A stretch of DNA of 64,000 nucleotides from Nonomuraea basaltis (GTDB taxonomy: Bacteria; Actinomycetota; Actinomycetes; Streptosporangiales; Streptosporangiaceae). The position numbers and the translations under genes are program-made. The stretch lies in the NCBI RefSeq assembly GCF_005893125.1, contig NZ_VCJS01000047.1, forward strand, positions 1-64,000, written 5' to 3'. The notes beneath the pieces are model-generated. The model ran no database searches. It was given only the letters and a program-made list of their open reading frames with translations, and was not told where the DNA came from. Below are positions 8,548-16,745 of this stretch, in pieces; position 1 is the stretch's first letter; every line of letters starts with the position of its first letter.

Positions 8548-9927
8548 CTACTCCTTCGTCGCGTGCCACCAGGGGTCGGCGGCGCCGGATCGGTTGATCA
8601 GGTAGGCCCTGCGGCGCAGGAACCGGAGGATGGAGGCGGCGCCCATGCGGGAGGCGCCGAGCCCGGACAGGCCGAAGGAGTGCTTCTCCCCCTCGTGGAC
8701 GAGCGCGGTCAGCGCGGCGTCGTCGACGCTGACCGCCCCGGCCCGCAGCCGGGCGGCCAACGCCAGAGCCTGCTCCTCCGTGGCGGCGAAGACCGCGGCG
8801 GACAGCCCGTACGCCGAGTCGTTGGCCAGCGCGACCGCCTCGTCGGGCCCGTCCACGGCCATGACCGGCAGCACCGGGCCGAACGTCTCCTCCGTCATCA
8901 CCAGCATCGTGTGGTCGACCCCGGACAGCACGGTCGGGCGGCACCAATGGCCGCCGCCGTGCCGCTCGATCGCGCCGCCCGTGTGCACGACCGCACCCCT
9001 GGCCACGGCGTCGGCGAGGTGCGCGGCGATCACATCCGGCCGGTCCGGCGCGATGATCGGCCCGATCGGCCCGCCCTCGCAGGTCAGGTCCACCTGGGCG
9101 GCCTTGGCGGCGAGCAGCGCCAGGAACTCGTCGTGGACCTCGCGGGCCACGTAGACGCGCTCGATGGACTGGCACGACTGCCCGGCGTTGGCGGTGCCGC
9201 CCCACAGGATCGCCGACGACGCGCGGGCGAGGTCCGCGCCGGCCAGCACGATCGCCGGGTCCTTGCCGCCGAGCTCCAGGTACGCGGGCACGAACGCGCG
9301 GGCCGCCGCCTGCGCCACCAGCCGCCCCGTCGGCACGCTGCCGGTGAACACCACGGCGTCCACCATGTCCACCAGCGCCGCGCCCGTCTCCCCGTCGCCC
9401 TCGACGACCGTGAGCGGCAGCTCGGCGGGAACCAGCCGCATCAGCGGCTCGATGAACCTGGGCGTGATCTCGCTCGGCTTGACCAGCACCGCGCACCCGG
9501 CGGCCAGCGCGGGGACTGCGTCGATGAGGCCGAGCAGCAGCGGGAAGTTCCACGGGCTGATCACCCCGACGAGCTCGTACGGCACCGCGTCGCCGCCCAC
9601 GACGACGCCCGGCAGCGAGGCGGGGACCTCGGCCGGCGGCGCCAGCAGCGCGGGTGCCCGGCGTACCCACCGGTCGATGAGAGCCGCGGTGATCTGCCGC
9701 TCCAGCAGGGACTCCGCCATTCTGCCGGTGTCGGCCACCAGCGCGGCGAGCAGGTCTTCGTCAGCCGCGAGCGCCGCGCCGAACCGCGACAGGACCGCGC
9801 CGCGATCGGCGGCCGCCCAGGCGGTGGACCGCGCGCGCAGCCCGGCCGCGGCGGCGGCGAGCCGGGACGGCGGGATGGGGGCGAGTGGCCTGTCGACCTG
9901 CCCGGTGAGCGGGTCGAGCACGTTCAT
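8548..9927 (-). CDS. NAD(P)-dependent aldehyde dehydrogenase
   Basis: Aldehyde dehydrogenase superfamily, 459 residues. It contains the cofactor-site motif SPWNFPLLL near residue 124, the general base in LELGGKDPAIV (Glu218) and the nucleophile in NAGQSCQ (Cys252). It oxidises an aldehyde to an acid using NAD(P)+ in the cytoplasm. First gene of the minus-strand operon with the DUF3598-like and nitrilase-fold genes. The ATG at 9927 has only a weak ribosome site of its own but is overlapped by a seven-codon ORF with a good one. Context next to monooxygenase and uptake genes suggests catabolism of an imported organic compound; the specific substrate is unknown. Confidence 0.85.
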   Translation of the reverse strand: MNVLDPLTGQVDRPLAPIPPSRLAAAAAGLRARSTAWAAADRGAVLSRFGAALAADEDLLAALVADTGRMAESLLERQITAALIDRWVRRAPALLAPPAEVPASLPGVVVGGDAVPYELVGVISPWNFPLLLGLIDAVPALAAGCAVLVKPSEITPRFIEPLMRLVPAELPLTVVEGDGETGAALVDMVDAVVFTGSVPTGRLVAQAAARAFVPAYLELGGKDPAIVLAGADLARASSAILWGGTANAGQSCQSIERVYVAREVHDEFLALLAAKAAQVDLTCEGGPIGPIIAPDRPDVIAAHLADAVARGAVVHTGGAIERHGGGHWCRPTVLSGVDHTMLVMTEETFGPVLPVMAVDGPDEAVALANDSAYGLSAAVFAATEEQALALAARLRAGAVSVDDAALTALVHEGEKHSFGLSGLGASRMGAASILRFLRRRAYLINRSGAADPWWHATKE

Positions 9928-9947
9928 CGGCGGCTGCGCTTCGGCAT
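9924..9947 (-). CDS. Possible seven-residue leader peptide coupled to the aldehyde dehydrogenase
   Basis: An ATG with a good Shine-Dalgarno (GCAGGAGC, about 4 bases upstream) opens the frame MPKRSRR, whose TGA overlaps the aldehyde dehydrogenase ATG (ATGA). This is the geometry of translational coupling. It is very short, so chance is possible. Confidence 0.35.
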   Translation of the reverse strand: MPKRSRR

Positions 9948-10021
9948 GGTGCTCCTGCGGTGCTCGGGGAACCCGCAGCCATTCTGATCATGAGGGTGTC
10001 GGCCCTGTCAACGCGCCGGGC

Positions 10022-10609
10022 TCAGCCGCCCCAGCCCGGCACGGCCATCCGTACCGTGAGCGCGTGTTCGACGAGGTCGATCAGGGCACTCTTGACCGAA
10101 TCCTTCTTGCGGGCGTCGAGCCGCACCATCGGGATGTGCGGGGCCAGCGTCAGGGCGTCGCGCACCTCGGAGTCGCTGTGCGGATATTCACCGTCCCAGC
10201 CGTTGACGCCCACGATGAACGGCAGTTGTGCCTCCTCGAAATAGTCGATCGCCGGAAAGCTGTCGGCCAGACGGCGCGTGTCCACCAGCACGACCGCGCC
10301 GATCGCCCCTCGTACCAGGTCGTCCCACATGAACCAGAACCGGTGCTGCCCGGGCGTGCCGAACAGGTAGAGGATCAGGTCACGATCGAGGGAGACCCGG
10401 CCGAAGTCCATGGCCACGGTCGTGGTCGACTTCAACGGTGTCATGCCGAGGTCGTCGATGCCCGCGGAGGCGTCCGTCATGACGGCCTCCGTGGTCAACG
10501 GCATGATCTCCGACACCGCACCGACGAACGTCGTCTTGCCCACCCCGAAACCTCCAGCCACCACGATCTTCGTCGAGGTGAGGCCGGGGCTAGAGCCTGC
10601 GAAGTCCAC
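10022..10609 (-). CDS. cvnD: Conservon 1 GTPase CvnD
   Basis: Small Ras-like GTPase of 195 residues, the last gene of a conservon. The P-loop GGFGVGKTT is at residues 19-27, a switch-type segment YLFGTPGQHRF follows, and the base-recognition loop NKxD is replaced by VNGWDG, as in other CvnD proteins. In studied conservons CvnD associates with CvnA-C at the membrane like a eukaryotic G-protein complex. It starts at GTG inside the end of cvnC (20-base overlap). The DNA at 10317-10378 is identical to the matching segment of the other three cvnD genes in this window. Confidence 0.9.
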   Translation of the reverse strand: MDFAGSSPGLTSTKIVVAGGFGVGKTTFVGAVSEIMPLTTEAVMTDASAGIDDLGMTPLKSTTTVAMDFGRVSLDRDLILYLFGTPGQHRFWFMWDDLVRGAIGAVVLVDTRRLADSFPAIDYFEEAQLPFIVGVNGWDGEYPHSDSEVRDALTLAPHIPMVRLDARKKDSVKSALIDLVEHALTVRMAVPGWGG

Positions 10610-11003
10610 TGAGCACCCTTTCGAGCAGATTAACGTCCGGCCGGCCGGCGTCCAGCTGTGGCTGGTGCACGCGGACCAGGCCTTCGGCCGCCATATCAGC
10701 GATCAGCACGCGGACCACGCCGAGCGGGATCCCCAGCAGGGCCGACACCTCTGCCACGGACCGGACCTGCCGGCACAGTTGGCTGATCGCCTGGTACTCC
10801 GGCGTGATATGCGAGAACTCCCGGTGCTCGGCCGTGGCCGAGGACACCAGAGCCTCCATCGCCAGCTTGACCCGCGGCGCCGTCCGTCCACCTGTCACCG
10901 CGTACGGACGGACGGGCGAAGCCGGGTCTGGGTTCAGCTGCGACTGGGACTGGGGCTCGGGCGGAGGCGCCCAACCGCCGCTGTTCCATCTCGGGTCTGT
11001 CAC
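10590..11003 (-). CDS. cvnC: Conservon 1 DUF742 protein CvnC
   Basis: DUF742 family, 137 residues. A proline- and glutamine-rich N-terminus is followed by VRPYAVTGGRTAP, the family signature, and a winged-helix-like domain with VRSVAEVSALLGIPLGVVRVLIADM. The C-terminus RVLSGLRRL is encoded by bases that also encode the first residues of CvnD in another frame. It probably bridges the roadblock protein and the GTPase. It starts 5 bases after the cvnB stop. Confidence 0.88.
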   Translation of the reverse strand: MTDPRWNSGGWAPPPEPQSQSQLNPDPASPVRPYAVTGGRTAPRVKLAMEALVSSATAEHREFSHITPEYQAISQLCRQVRSVAEVSALLGIPLGVVRVLIADMAAEGLVRVHQPQLDAGRPDVNLLERVLSGLRRL

Positions 11004-11008
11004 CTACA

Positions 11009-11431
11009 TCACCTGGTCTGGCTGGCGCGCAGCTCCGCGCGCACAGCCGGGGTCAGCACCTGACCGGCGCGATCCACCATCAGCGTCATCTGGTACGCCA
11101 CCAGACCCATGTCGCAGTCCGGGGCGGCCAGCACCGCCATGCAGGAGCCGTCGCTGATCGACATGATCAGCATCAGCCCCCGTTGCATCTCCACGATCGT
11201 CTGATTGACCGCACCGCCTTCGAACACTCTGGCCGCGCCCTGCGTCAGGCTCACCAGCCCCGACGCGATCGCGGCCAGCTGATCAGCCCGGTCGGCCGGA
11301 AAGCCCGACGACGCCGCCAGCGGCAGCCCGTCGGACGAGACGACCACCGCGTGCGCGACACCTGGGACCGTGCTGACGAAATCGGTGATCAGCCAGTCGA
11401 CTCCGCGTGCCGCGTGGCTGAGATCGTTCAT
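11009..11431 (-). CDS. cvnB: Conservon 1 roadblock/LC7 protein CvnB
   Basis: Roadblock/LC7 fold of 140 residues: GVDWLITDFVSTVPGVAHAV at the start, then SSDGLPLAAS, a central MQRGLMLIMSISDGS strand pair and a C-terminal helix. Such proteins regulate Ras-like GTPases, so it is the expected partner of CvnD. Unlike conservon 2, its gene does not overlap cvnA. A 24-codon ORF lies between, and an 11-bp stem-loop covers the cvnB start codon with the ribosome site in the loop. Confidence 0.88.
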   Translation of the reverse strand: MNDLSHAARGVDWLITDFVSTVPGVAHAVVVSSDGLPLAASSGFPADRADQLAAIASGLVSLTQGAARVFEGGAVNQTIVEMQRGLMLIMSISDGSCMAVLAAPDCDMGLVAYQMTLMVDRAGQVLTPAVRAELRASQTR

Positions 11432-11460
11432 GCGCCCTCCTTCGTCGGTCGCATGAACGA
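11424..11460 (-). promoter_or_regulatory. Stem-loop over the cvnB start in conservon 1
   Basis: Perfect 11-bp inverted repeat: TCGTTCATGCG at 11424-11434 and CGCATGAACGA at 11450-11460, with a 15-base loop. In the minus-strand mRNA the cvnB AUG lies in the stem and its GGAGG in the loop. This should limit independent initiation at cvnB unless ribosomes translating the upstream short ORF open the stem. Confidence 0.6.
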
Positions 11461-11502
11461 CAGTCGGCTGTGTTTGATCGGCCGCTCGCTCCGCTCGCTC
11501 AT
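11428..11502 (-). CDS. 24-codon ORF coupled between cvnA and cvnB of conservon 1
   Basis: The ATG overlaps the cvnA stop (GCATGA) and the TGA overlaps the cvnB ATG (again GCATGA). Both junctions carry the same 14-base sequence AGGAGGGCGCATGA, at 11499-11512 and 11428-11441 read on the other strand, so the ORF looks like the product of a junction duplication or insertion. The peptide starts MSERSERPIKHSRL and is basic. Ribosome site GGAGGG precedes the start by 3 bases. It may work as a coupling leader rather than as a stable protein. Confidence 0.5.
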   Translation of the reverse strand: MSERSERPIKHSRLSFMRPTKEGA

Positions 11503-14417
11503 GCGCCCTCCTCCCTGTCGTTGTTCCAAGGGCTCGAGGGACCGGAGGGCAACGCCCTGCCCTCGCTGATGTCGTCGCGCGCTGCCCGGAAGCCCTGCTG
11601 GAAGCTCGAGAGCCGGCTGCGTATCCGGTCCGGCGACACCGACGGCATCGGCGTCACGCCCTTCGGCGACGACGACGTGTCCGCCGAGCCCGGCACCAGG
11701 TTGGCCTTGGGCACCCGTTTGGGCAGCCCGGCAGCCGTCGATCCGTCACGCACCGGTTCCACCACAGCCTCCGCAGCGCTCCAGCCCTCGTCCGCCTTGG
11801 TCGAGCTCCAGCTCTTGTCGCGCCCGAACCAGGCGGACTCCACGGCGGCGAAGATCGGCAGGTAATCGTCCCCGGCGGACGCGGCCTGGGCAGCCGGCAT
11901 GTGTCCCGTCGCCGGGGACTCGGTCTCGGGGAAGTCGAACCCGGGCCGCTGCGGCGGCATGGTGTCGCCGTTCCAGCCGCCGCGCGGCGGCTGGGGCACG
12001 GGGCGCTTGGGCAGGCCGCGGTCGCCGTTCCAGGCCGGGCCGCGGGGCGGCGACCAGACATCGGCGCTGTCGTACCCGCTGCCGGCGCGCGATTCGCCGG
12101 ACCAGGCGGTGGGGTCGGGCTGCCACTGGGGCGGCGCCGGCCAGCCGCCGCCCGCCTCCGGGTTCGACGGGAAGGACGGGTGGCCGGGGCCCATCTGGTA
12201 CGTGGGGGGCTGCGGCCAGTCCGTGGCGGGCGGGGCGGGATGCGGTCCCGAGTACGGCTCGTCCCTGCCGCCGCCGCTCGCCGCGCCCGCCAGGGCAGGC
12301 GGCTGCTCGCCCGGGAAGGCGGGCGGCCGGTCGCCCATGAACGAGGAGGCCGGCTCACCCGCGAAGGCGGGCGGCTGGTTGAACGACGGAGGCTGGTTGC
12401 CGGAGAACGACGGCGTGCCGGCGAGGTTCGGGGCCTGGGAGCCGAGCATGTTCTCCGGGATGAGTACCATCGCGGTCAGGCCGCCGGAGGCGTGCGGCCG
12501 CAGCTGCACCCGGATGCCGTGCCGGTGCGCCAGCCTGGCCACCACGAACAGGCCCATCCGCCGTGAGACCGACACGTCCACGGTCGGCGAGTCGGTCAGC
12601 CGCTCGTTGGCCTGGATCAGCTCCTCCTGCGTCATGCCGATGCCGGAGTCGGTGATCGACAGCATCACGCCGCCGCCGTCGATCCTGCTGCCCGACACTG
12701 TCACCCGGGTCTCTCGCGGGGAGAACGACAACGCGTTCTCGACCAGCTCGGCCAGCAGGTGGATGACGTCGTTGACGGCCTGGCCCGCCACCGAGACGCC
12801 GTCTGGCACCTGGAGCACCACCCGCTCGTAGTTCTCCACCTCCGACAGCGAGGCCCGCGCCACGTCCACCAGCTTCACCGGCTGGCTCCACCGGCGCGGC
12901 GGGTCCTGCCCGGCCAGCACCAGCAGGTTCTCGCTGTTGCGCCGCATGCGGGTGGCCAGGTGGTCCAGCTTGAACAGGTTGCCGAGCCGCTGCTCGTCCT
13001 GCTCGCCCTGCTCCAGCCCGTCGATCAAGGTGATCTGCCGCTCCACCAGCGTCTGGCTGCGCCGCGACAGGTTCACGAACATGGCGTTGACGTTGCTCCG
13101 CAGCCTGGACTCCTCGCCGGCCAGGCGGACGGCCTCGCGGTGCACCTCGTCGAACGCCCGCGCCACTTCACCGATCTCGTCGTGCGTGTTCACGCCGATC
13201 GGGACGACGGGGCCGACCGTGCCGTCGGTGCTCTCGCGCAGCTGCCGCACGGTCTCGGGCAGCCGCTGCTCGGCGATGTCGAGCGCCTCGCGGCGCAGCC
13301 TGCGTAGCGGCCTGATGAGCGAGCGGGCGATGAGCGAGATGATCGCGAGCACCGCGAGCAGCAGGAGCAGGATGAGCCCGCCGGAGATCAGCGCCGAACG
13401 GTTGGCGCCCTCCTCCAGGGCGCGAGCGCGCAGGATCACCGAGGAGGCCAGGTCCTTCTCCACGCTGCGCAACGCGTCGATCTTCCCGGTGCTGACGTCG
13501 AACCACGTGGCCACGTCCTTGTTGGACGGCACGCCGATGCTCAGTTCCTTGCCCTCGGCCGACTGCGCCATGGCGCGCAGCCGGAACAGGTCCGTCTGGT
13601 CCACGTCCCTGCCGACCACCGTGTTGCGGTAGAGCTCCAGCTGGTCGAGGTTGGCCAGCGTGGCGAACAGCGTCGTCTCGCTCTCCTCGCGCGACTTGGC
13701 GTCGGTGAGCGCGTCGAGCTCCCCGCTGTCGAAGCCCTTCTTGTCCAGCGCGCTGGCCAGGATGCCGCGCTGCTTGGACGCCTGTGCCTTGGCCCTGGCG
13801 ATCGCGCCCACGGCGCTGGCGCTGTGGGAGACCTCGTCGTCGACCGCGACCTGGCCGACCTGGTCGTGGAACTGCAGGAGGGCCGCGATGATCTGCGAAT
13901 ACTTCTGGATCATCGGGAGCGGCTGGATCTTCCCGTTGACGGCCGTGTCACGCAGCGTCGGGATCTCCTCCAGACGCCGCAGCACCGGTCGTACGGCATC
14001 GGGATGAGTGTCCATGATCGCCTGTGCCCGCTGCTTGGCCTCGTCGATGAGGCCGTTGACCCCGCTGTAGGTGGTGCGGAGCTGGGCCTCGCGGGTCTCC
14101 GGCCGGCCCTGGACGATGTAGAGGGCGGATTCGTCGCGTTCGAAGGACAACCCGTGCGTGACGGCCCCGAGCTGCTCGCTGACCTCGGCGACCTCTCGGA
14201 GGGTCTGGTAGGTGTTGGCGTCGCTGAGCGAGGTGATCACGTTCAGGCCGCCAAGACCCACGGCCACGGCCGTGGGCACGACGATCAACGCGACGAGGCG
14301 CGACCGTACGTGCCAGTTGCCCAGCCCGAACCTGCCAGAGGATGGTGTGGACAGCCGTTGCTTCTGATGGCCGTGCGGCTCGCGGTCAGCGGAAGCTTCA
14401 GCGCTCTGCGTTCTCAC
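11499..14417 (-). CDS. cvnA: Conservon 1 membrane sensor kinase-like CvnA
   Basis: Membrane protein of 972 residues. Order: transmembrane helix after RFGLGNWHVRSRLVALIVVPT, a roughly 300-residue extracellular nitrate/nitrite-sensor-like domain, a second transmembrane helix, HAMP linker, helical LDHLATRMRRNSENLLVLAG segment, HATPase with N-box ELVENALSFSP and glycine motif DSGIGM, then a proline/glycine-rich disordered tail. The tail has three islands: DDYLPIFAAVESAWF, GLPKRVPKANLVPG and RIRSRLSSFQQGFR. The GTG at 14417 is chosen because the surrounding bases (GCGAGAGGTTGC then GTGAGAACG) match the cvnA2 start; an upstream ATG would add 40 unlikely residues. Acts as the receptor subunit of the conservon complex. 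Confidence 0.88.
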   Translation of the reverse strand: MRTQSAEASADREPHGHQKQRLSTPSSGRFGLGNWHVRSRLVALIVVPTAVAVGLGGLNVITSLSDANTYQTLREVAEVSEQLGAVTHGLSFERDESALYIVQGRPETREAQLRTTYSGVNGLIDEAKQRAQAIMDTHPDAVRPVLRRLEEIPTLRDTAVNGKIQPLPMIQKYSQIIAALLQFHDQVGQVAVDDEVSHSASAVGAIARAKAQASKQRGILASALDKKGFDSGELDALTDAKSREESETTLFATLANLDQLELYRNTVVGRDVDQTDLFRLRAMAQSAEGKELSIGVPSNKDVATWFDVSTGKIDALRSVEKDLASSVILRARALEEGANRSALISGGLILLLLLAVLAIISLIARSLIRPLRRLRREALDIAEQRLPETVRQLRESTDGTVGPVVPIGVNTHDEIGEVARAFDEVHREAVRLAGEESRLRSNVNAMFVNLSRRSQTLVERQITLIDGLEQGEQDEQRLGNLFKLDHLATRMRRNSENLLVLAGQDPPRRWSQPVKLVDVARASLSEVENYERVVLQVPDGVSVAGQAVNDVIHLLAELVENALSFSPRETRVTVSGSRIDGGGVMLSITDSGIGMTQEELIQANERLTDSPTVDVSVSRRMGLFVVARLAHRHGIRVQLRPHASGGLTAMVLIPENMLGSQAPNLAGTPSFSGNQPPSFNQPPAFAGEPASSFMGDRPPAFPGEQPPALAGAASGGGRDEPYSGPHPAPPATDWPQPPTYQMGPGHPSFPSNPEAGGGWPAPPQWQPDPTAWSGESRAGSGYDSADVWSPPRGPAWNGDRGLPKRPVPQPPRGGWNGDTMPPQRPGFDFPETESPATGHMPAAQAASAGDDYLPIFAAVESAWFGRDKSWSSTKADEGWSAAEAVVEPVRDGSTAAGLPKRVPKANLVPGSADTSSSPKGVTPMPSVSPDRIRSRLSSFQQGFRAARDDISEGRALPSGPSSPWNNDREEGA

Positions 14418-14931
14418 TTGCCTTCGCAACCTCTCGCCCTGGAGGGGAATACTCGGTGACCATGCAGGTAAATGCACGTGGGGCAATATGTACGTCGAGA
14501 TAAGCGCCATTTGAGCACACGGGTTAGCCAGGGCCAACCACTACTAGTGCCCCAATGAGGTGTTTATCCCTGATTGTCCGAAAAATACAACAGAATCGGT
14601 AGACCCCCGCCCATCAGGGGATATAGGCAACAGAAGGCCCTCCCACGAGCCATCTCCAACCCGTGGAAAGCGATCGAAAGCAATCCCCATCAGTAACGGA
14701 AGTCTCGCAAGTCACCTCCTTCCCAAACAGGACAAACACTGAGATACTTACGGCCCGTCAAATTTTCACGATATAGCGCCAAACAGACATTGCAACCACA
14801 AGTGTTGTTTTTGCGATAACAACCGCGAATTTGGTGTTACGGTCGATCCCTGCTGTGCGTCAGGCACACAGTCCCCGGGAGCAGAAGCCGCCCGGTTCAC
14901 CCCCTGGCTCCATCTGAAGGGAGTCCCTGAC
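14418..14931. other. Divergent intergenic region between conservon 1 and uptake set C
   Basis: This 514-base region is AT-richer than its surroundings and holds no convincing gene. It should contain the promoters of cvnA1 (minus) and of the binding protein at 14932 (plus). Notable elements are an imperfect repeat at 14566-14574 and 14613-14622 (ATCCCTGAT and ATCAGGGGAT), and GTTGTT with AACAAC at 14804-14809 and 14818-14823 in the AT-rich part about 110 bases before the plus-strand gene. GGGAG precedes the ATG at 14932 by about 10 bases. Confidence 0.5.
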
Positions 14932-15933
14932 ATGAGGCTTGGCCGTCCCGCCAGGGCCGCCATCATCGGGTTCGCTTTGACACTCGGCGCCGTCGCGTGC
15001 AGCACGGGCGGCTCCACGACCGCAAGCGCGCCACCGTCCGCCTCCGCCGCCGGTGGCCTGGAGAAGACGAAGCTCAAGGTCGCCACGCTGCCGGCCATCG
15101 ACAGTGCCGCCATCTACGTCGCCATCGACCAGAAGCTTTTCGAGAAGGAGGGTCTGGAGGTCACTCCGCAGGTCGTCCAAGCCGCCCCGGAGGCCATCCC
15201 CATGATGCTGAACGGCGAGATCGACGCCATGTTCGGCAACTACGTGTCGATGTTCCAGGCCCATGACAAGGGCTCGCTCAAGCTGCGGATCCTGGCCGAG
15301 GGCTCGCGCGCCGCCCCCGACTCGCTGAGCATCATGGCGCTGCCCAACTCGCCCATCAAGACGCCCAAGGACCTCGAAGGCAAGACGGTCAACGTGAACG
15401 TCCTGCACAACTTCCAGGAGCTGGCGCTCACGCAGGTGCTCAAGGCCAACAACGTCGACCCGGCCTCCATCAAGTACGTCCAGGTGACGTTCCAGAACAT
15501 CATGCCCTCGTGGAAGGGCGGCCAGATCGACGCCGCCTACCTGGGCGAGCCCATGGTCACGGCGGCCACGGCGTCGATGGGCGCCCGTAAGATCCTCGAC
15601 CCTGCCTCCGGCCCCGCGGCCGAGTTCCCGATCTCCGGGTACGTCAGCACGCAGGACTGGTACGACAAGAACCCGAAGGTCGCGGCGGCGTTCCAGCGGG
15701 CCATCCACAACGCGGCCAAGCTGATGGAGACCAACCGCGAGGCGGTCGCCAAGGTGCTGCCGAACTTCACGCAGATCGACGCGTCGACGGCGGCCACCGT
15801 CACGTTCCCGTACTTCTCCAGCAACGACAACCCGGTCCGCCTGCAGCGCGTGGCCGACTGGATGCTGGAGGCCAAATGGCTCTCCAAGGCGATCGAGGTC
15901 AAGTCGCTCATGTCGCCGACCACCTCCGGGTGA
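14932..15933 (+). CDS. Substrate-binding lipoprotein, NMT1/SsuA-like (set C)
   Basis: Lipid-anchored binding protein of 333 residues; signal peptide with lipobox GAVAC then a Ser/Ala/Gly linker. The mature part shares LKVATLPAIDSAAIYVAID and the EKEGLEV element with the other two binding proteins. The domain-two region KTPKDLEGKTVNVNVLHNF is strongly shared with SDLKGKTIGVN and GLKGKTIAVNV in sets A and B. Its TGA overlaps the next gene's GTG by 4 bases. This set is the most complete, since permeases and ATPase follow. Confidence 0.86.
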   Translation: MRLGRPARAAIIGFALTLGAVACSTGGSTTASAPPSASAAGGLEKTKLKVATLPAIDSAAIYVAIDQKLFEKEGLEVTPQVVQAAPEAIPMMLNGEIDAMFGNYVSMFQAHDKGSLKLRILAEGSRAAPDSLSIMALPNSPIKTPKDLEGKTVNVNVLHNFQELALTQVLKANNVDPASIKYVQVTFQNIMPSWKGGQIDAAYLGEPMVTAATASMGARKILDPASGPAAEFPISGYVSTQDWYDKNPKVAAAFQRAIHNAAKLMETNREAVAKVLPNFTQIDASTAATVTFPYFSSNDNPVRLQRVADWMLEAKWLSKAIEVKSLMSPTTSG

Positions 15934-16745
15934 GCGCGCGGACCCTGACCCCCGCCCGCCCGGCCACGACCGCCACGCGGTGGTCGCGCCGGGCGGCCGG
16001 GGCCGTCGCCTTCGCCGCGCTGCTCGAGCTGCTCAGCCGGACGGGCCTGGCCGATCCCGAGTTCCTCCCGCCCGCGACGGAGATCGCCGGGCGGGCGATG
16101 ACGCTCGTGCTCGACCCGGCCTTCCGCGCGCACGCCCTGACGAGCCTGCTCGCCTGGGCCATCGGGCTCGGCCTCGCGGCCGTGATCGCGGTGCCGCTCG
16201 GCCTGCTGCTCGGCAGCGTACCGATCATCGACGCCGCGACCCGCTCGGTGGTGGAGTTCCTGCGGCCGATCCCCTCGGTGGCGCTGATCCCGCTGGTGGC
16301 GCTCGTGATCGGCACGGGCCTGCAACTGCGCGTCACGCTGGTGGTCTACGCCTCGCTGTGGCCGATCCTCTACAACACGATGTACGGCCTGCGCGGCGTC
16401 GACCCCCTGGCCAAGGAATCGCTCAGGTCGTACGGCTTCGGCCCCCTGTCCGTGCTGCTGCGGGTCTCGCTGCCGTCGTCGGCGCCCTTCATCACGACCG
16501 GCTTCCGGCTGGCCGCCGGGGTGGCGCTGATCCTGACCGTCAGCACCGAGATCGTGGCCGGGCGGGGCGAGGGCATCGGCGTGTTCATCTTCTTCGCCGG
16601 TATCGCCGTGCCGGCGCGGATGGCCGACATCCTGGCCGGGGTCTGCTGGGTGGGCCTGTTCGGGGTGGCGGTCAACGCGCTGCTGGTGGCGGCCGAGCGG
16701 CGGGCGTTCCGCTGGCACCACGCGCGGTTGGGAGAGCCGGGATGA
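15930..16745 (+). CDS. ABC transporter permease, SsuC/TauC type (set C, subunit 1)
   Basis: Permease of 271 residues of the first subunit type, with VEFLRPIPSVALIPLVALV and EAA loop YGFGPLSVLLRVSLPSSAPF. A hydrophilic N-terminal extension (SARTLTPARPATTAT) precedes the first membrane segment. The GTG overlaps the binding-protein stop and the TGA overlaps the next ATG, so set C is tightly coupled. Confidence 0.85.
   Translation: MSARTLTPARPATTATRWSRRAAGAVAFAALLELLSRTGLADPEFLPPATEIAGRAMTLVLDPAFRAHALTSLLAWAIGLGLAAVIAVPLGLLLGSVPIIDAATRSVVEFLRPIPSVALIPLVALVIGTGLQLRVTLVVYASLWPILYNTMYGLRGVDPLAKESLRSYGFGPLSVLLRVSLPSSAPFITTGFRLAAGVALILTVSTEIVAGRGEGIGVFIFFAGIAVPARMADILAGVCWVGLFGVAVNALLVAAERRAFRWHHARLGEPG

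Noticed and set aside
14560..14742. 60-codon frame in the intergenic region upstream of set C
   Set aside because: Poor codon bias, no ribosome site and no family; the region behaves like regulatory DNA.
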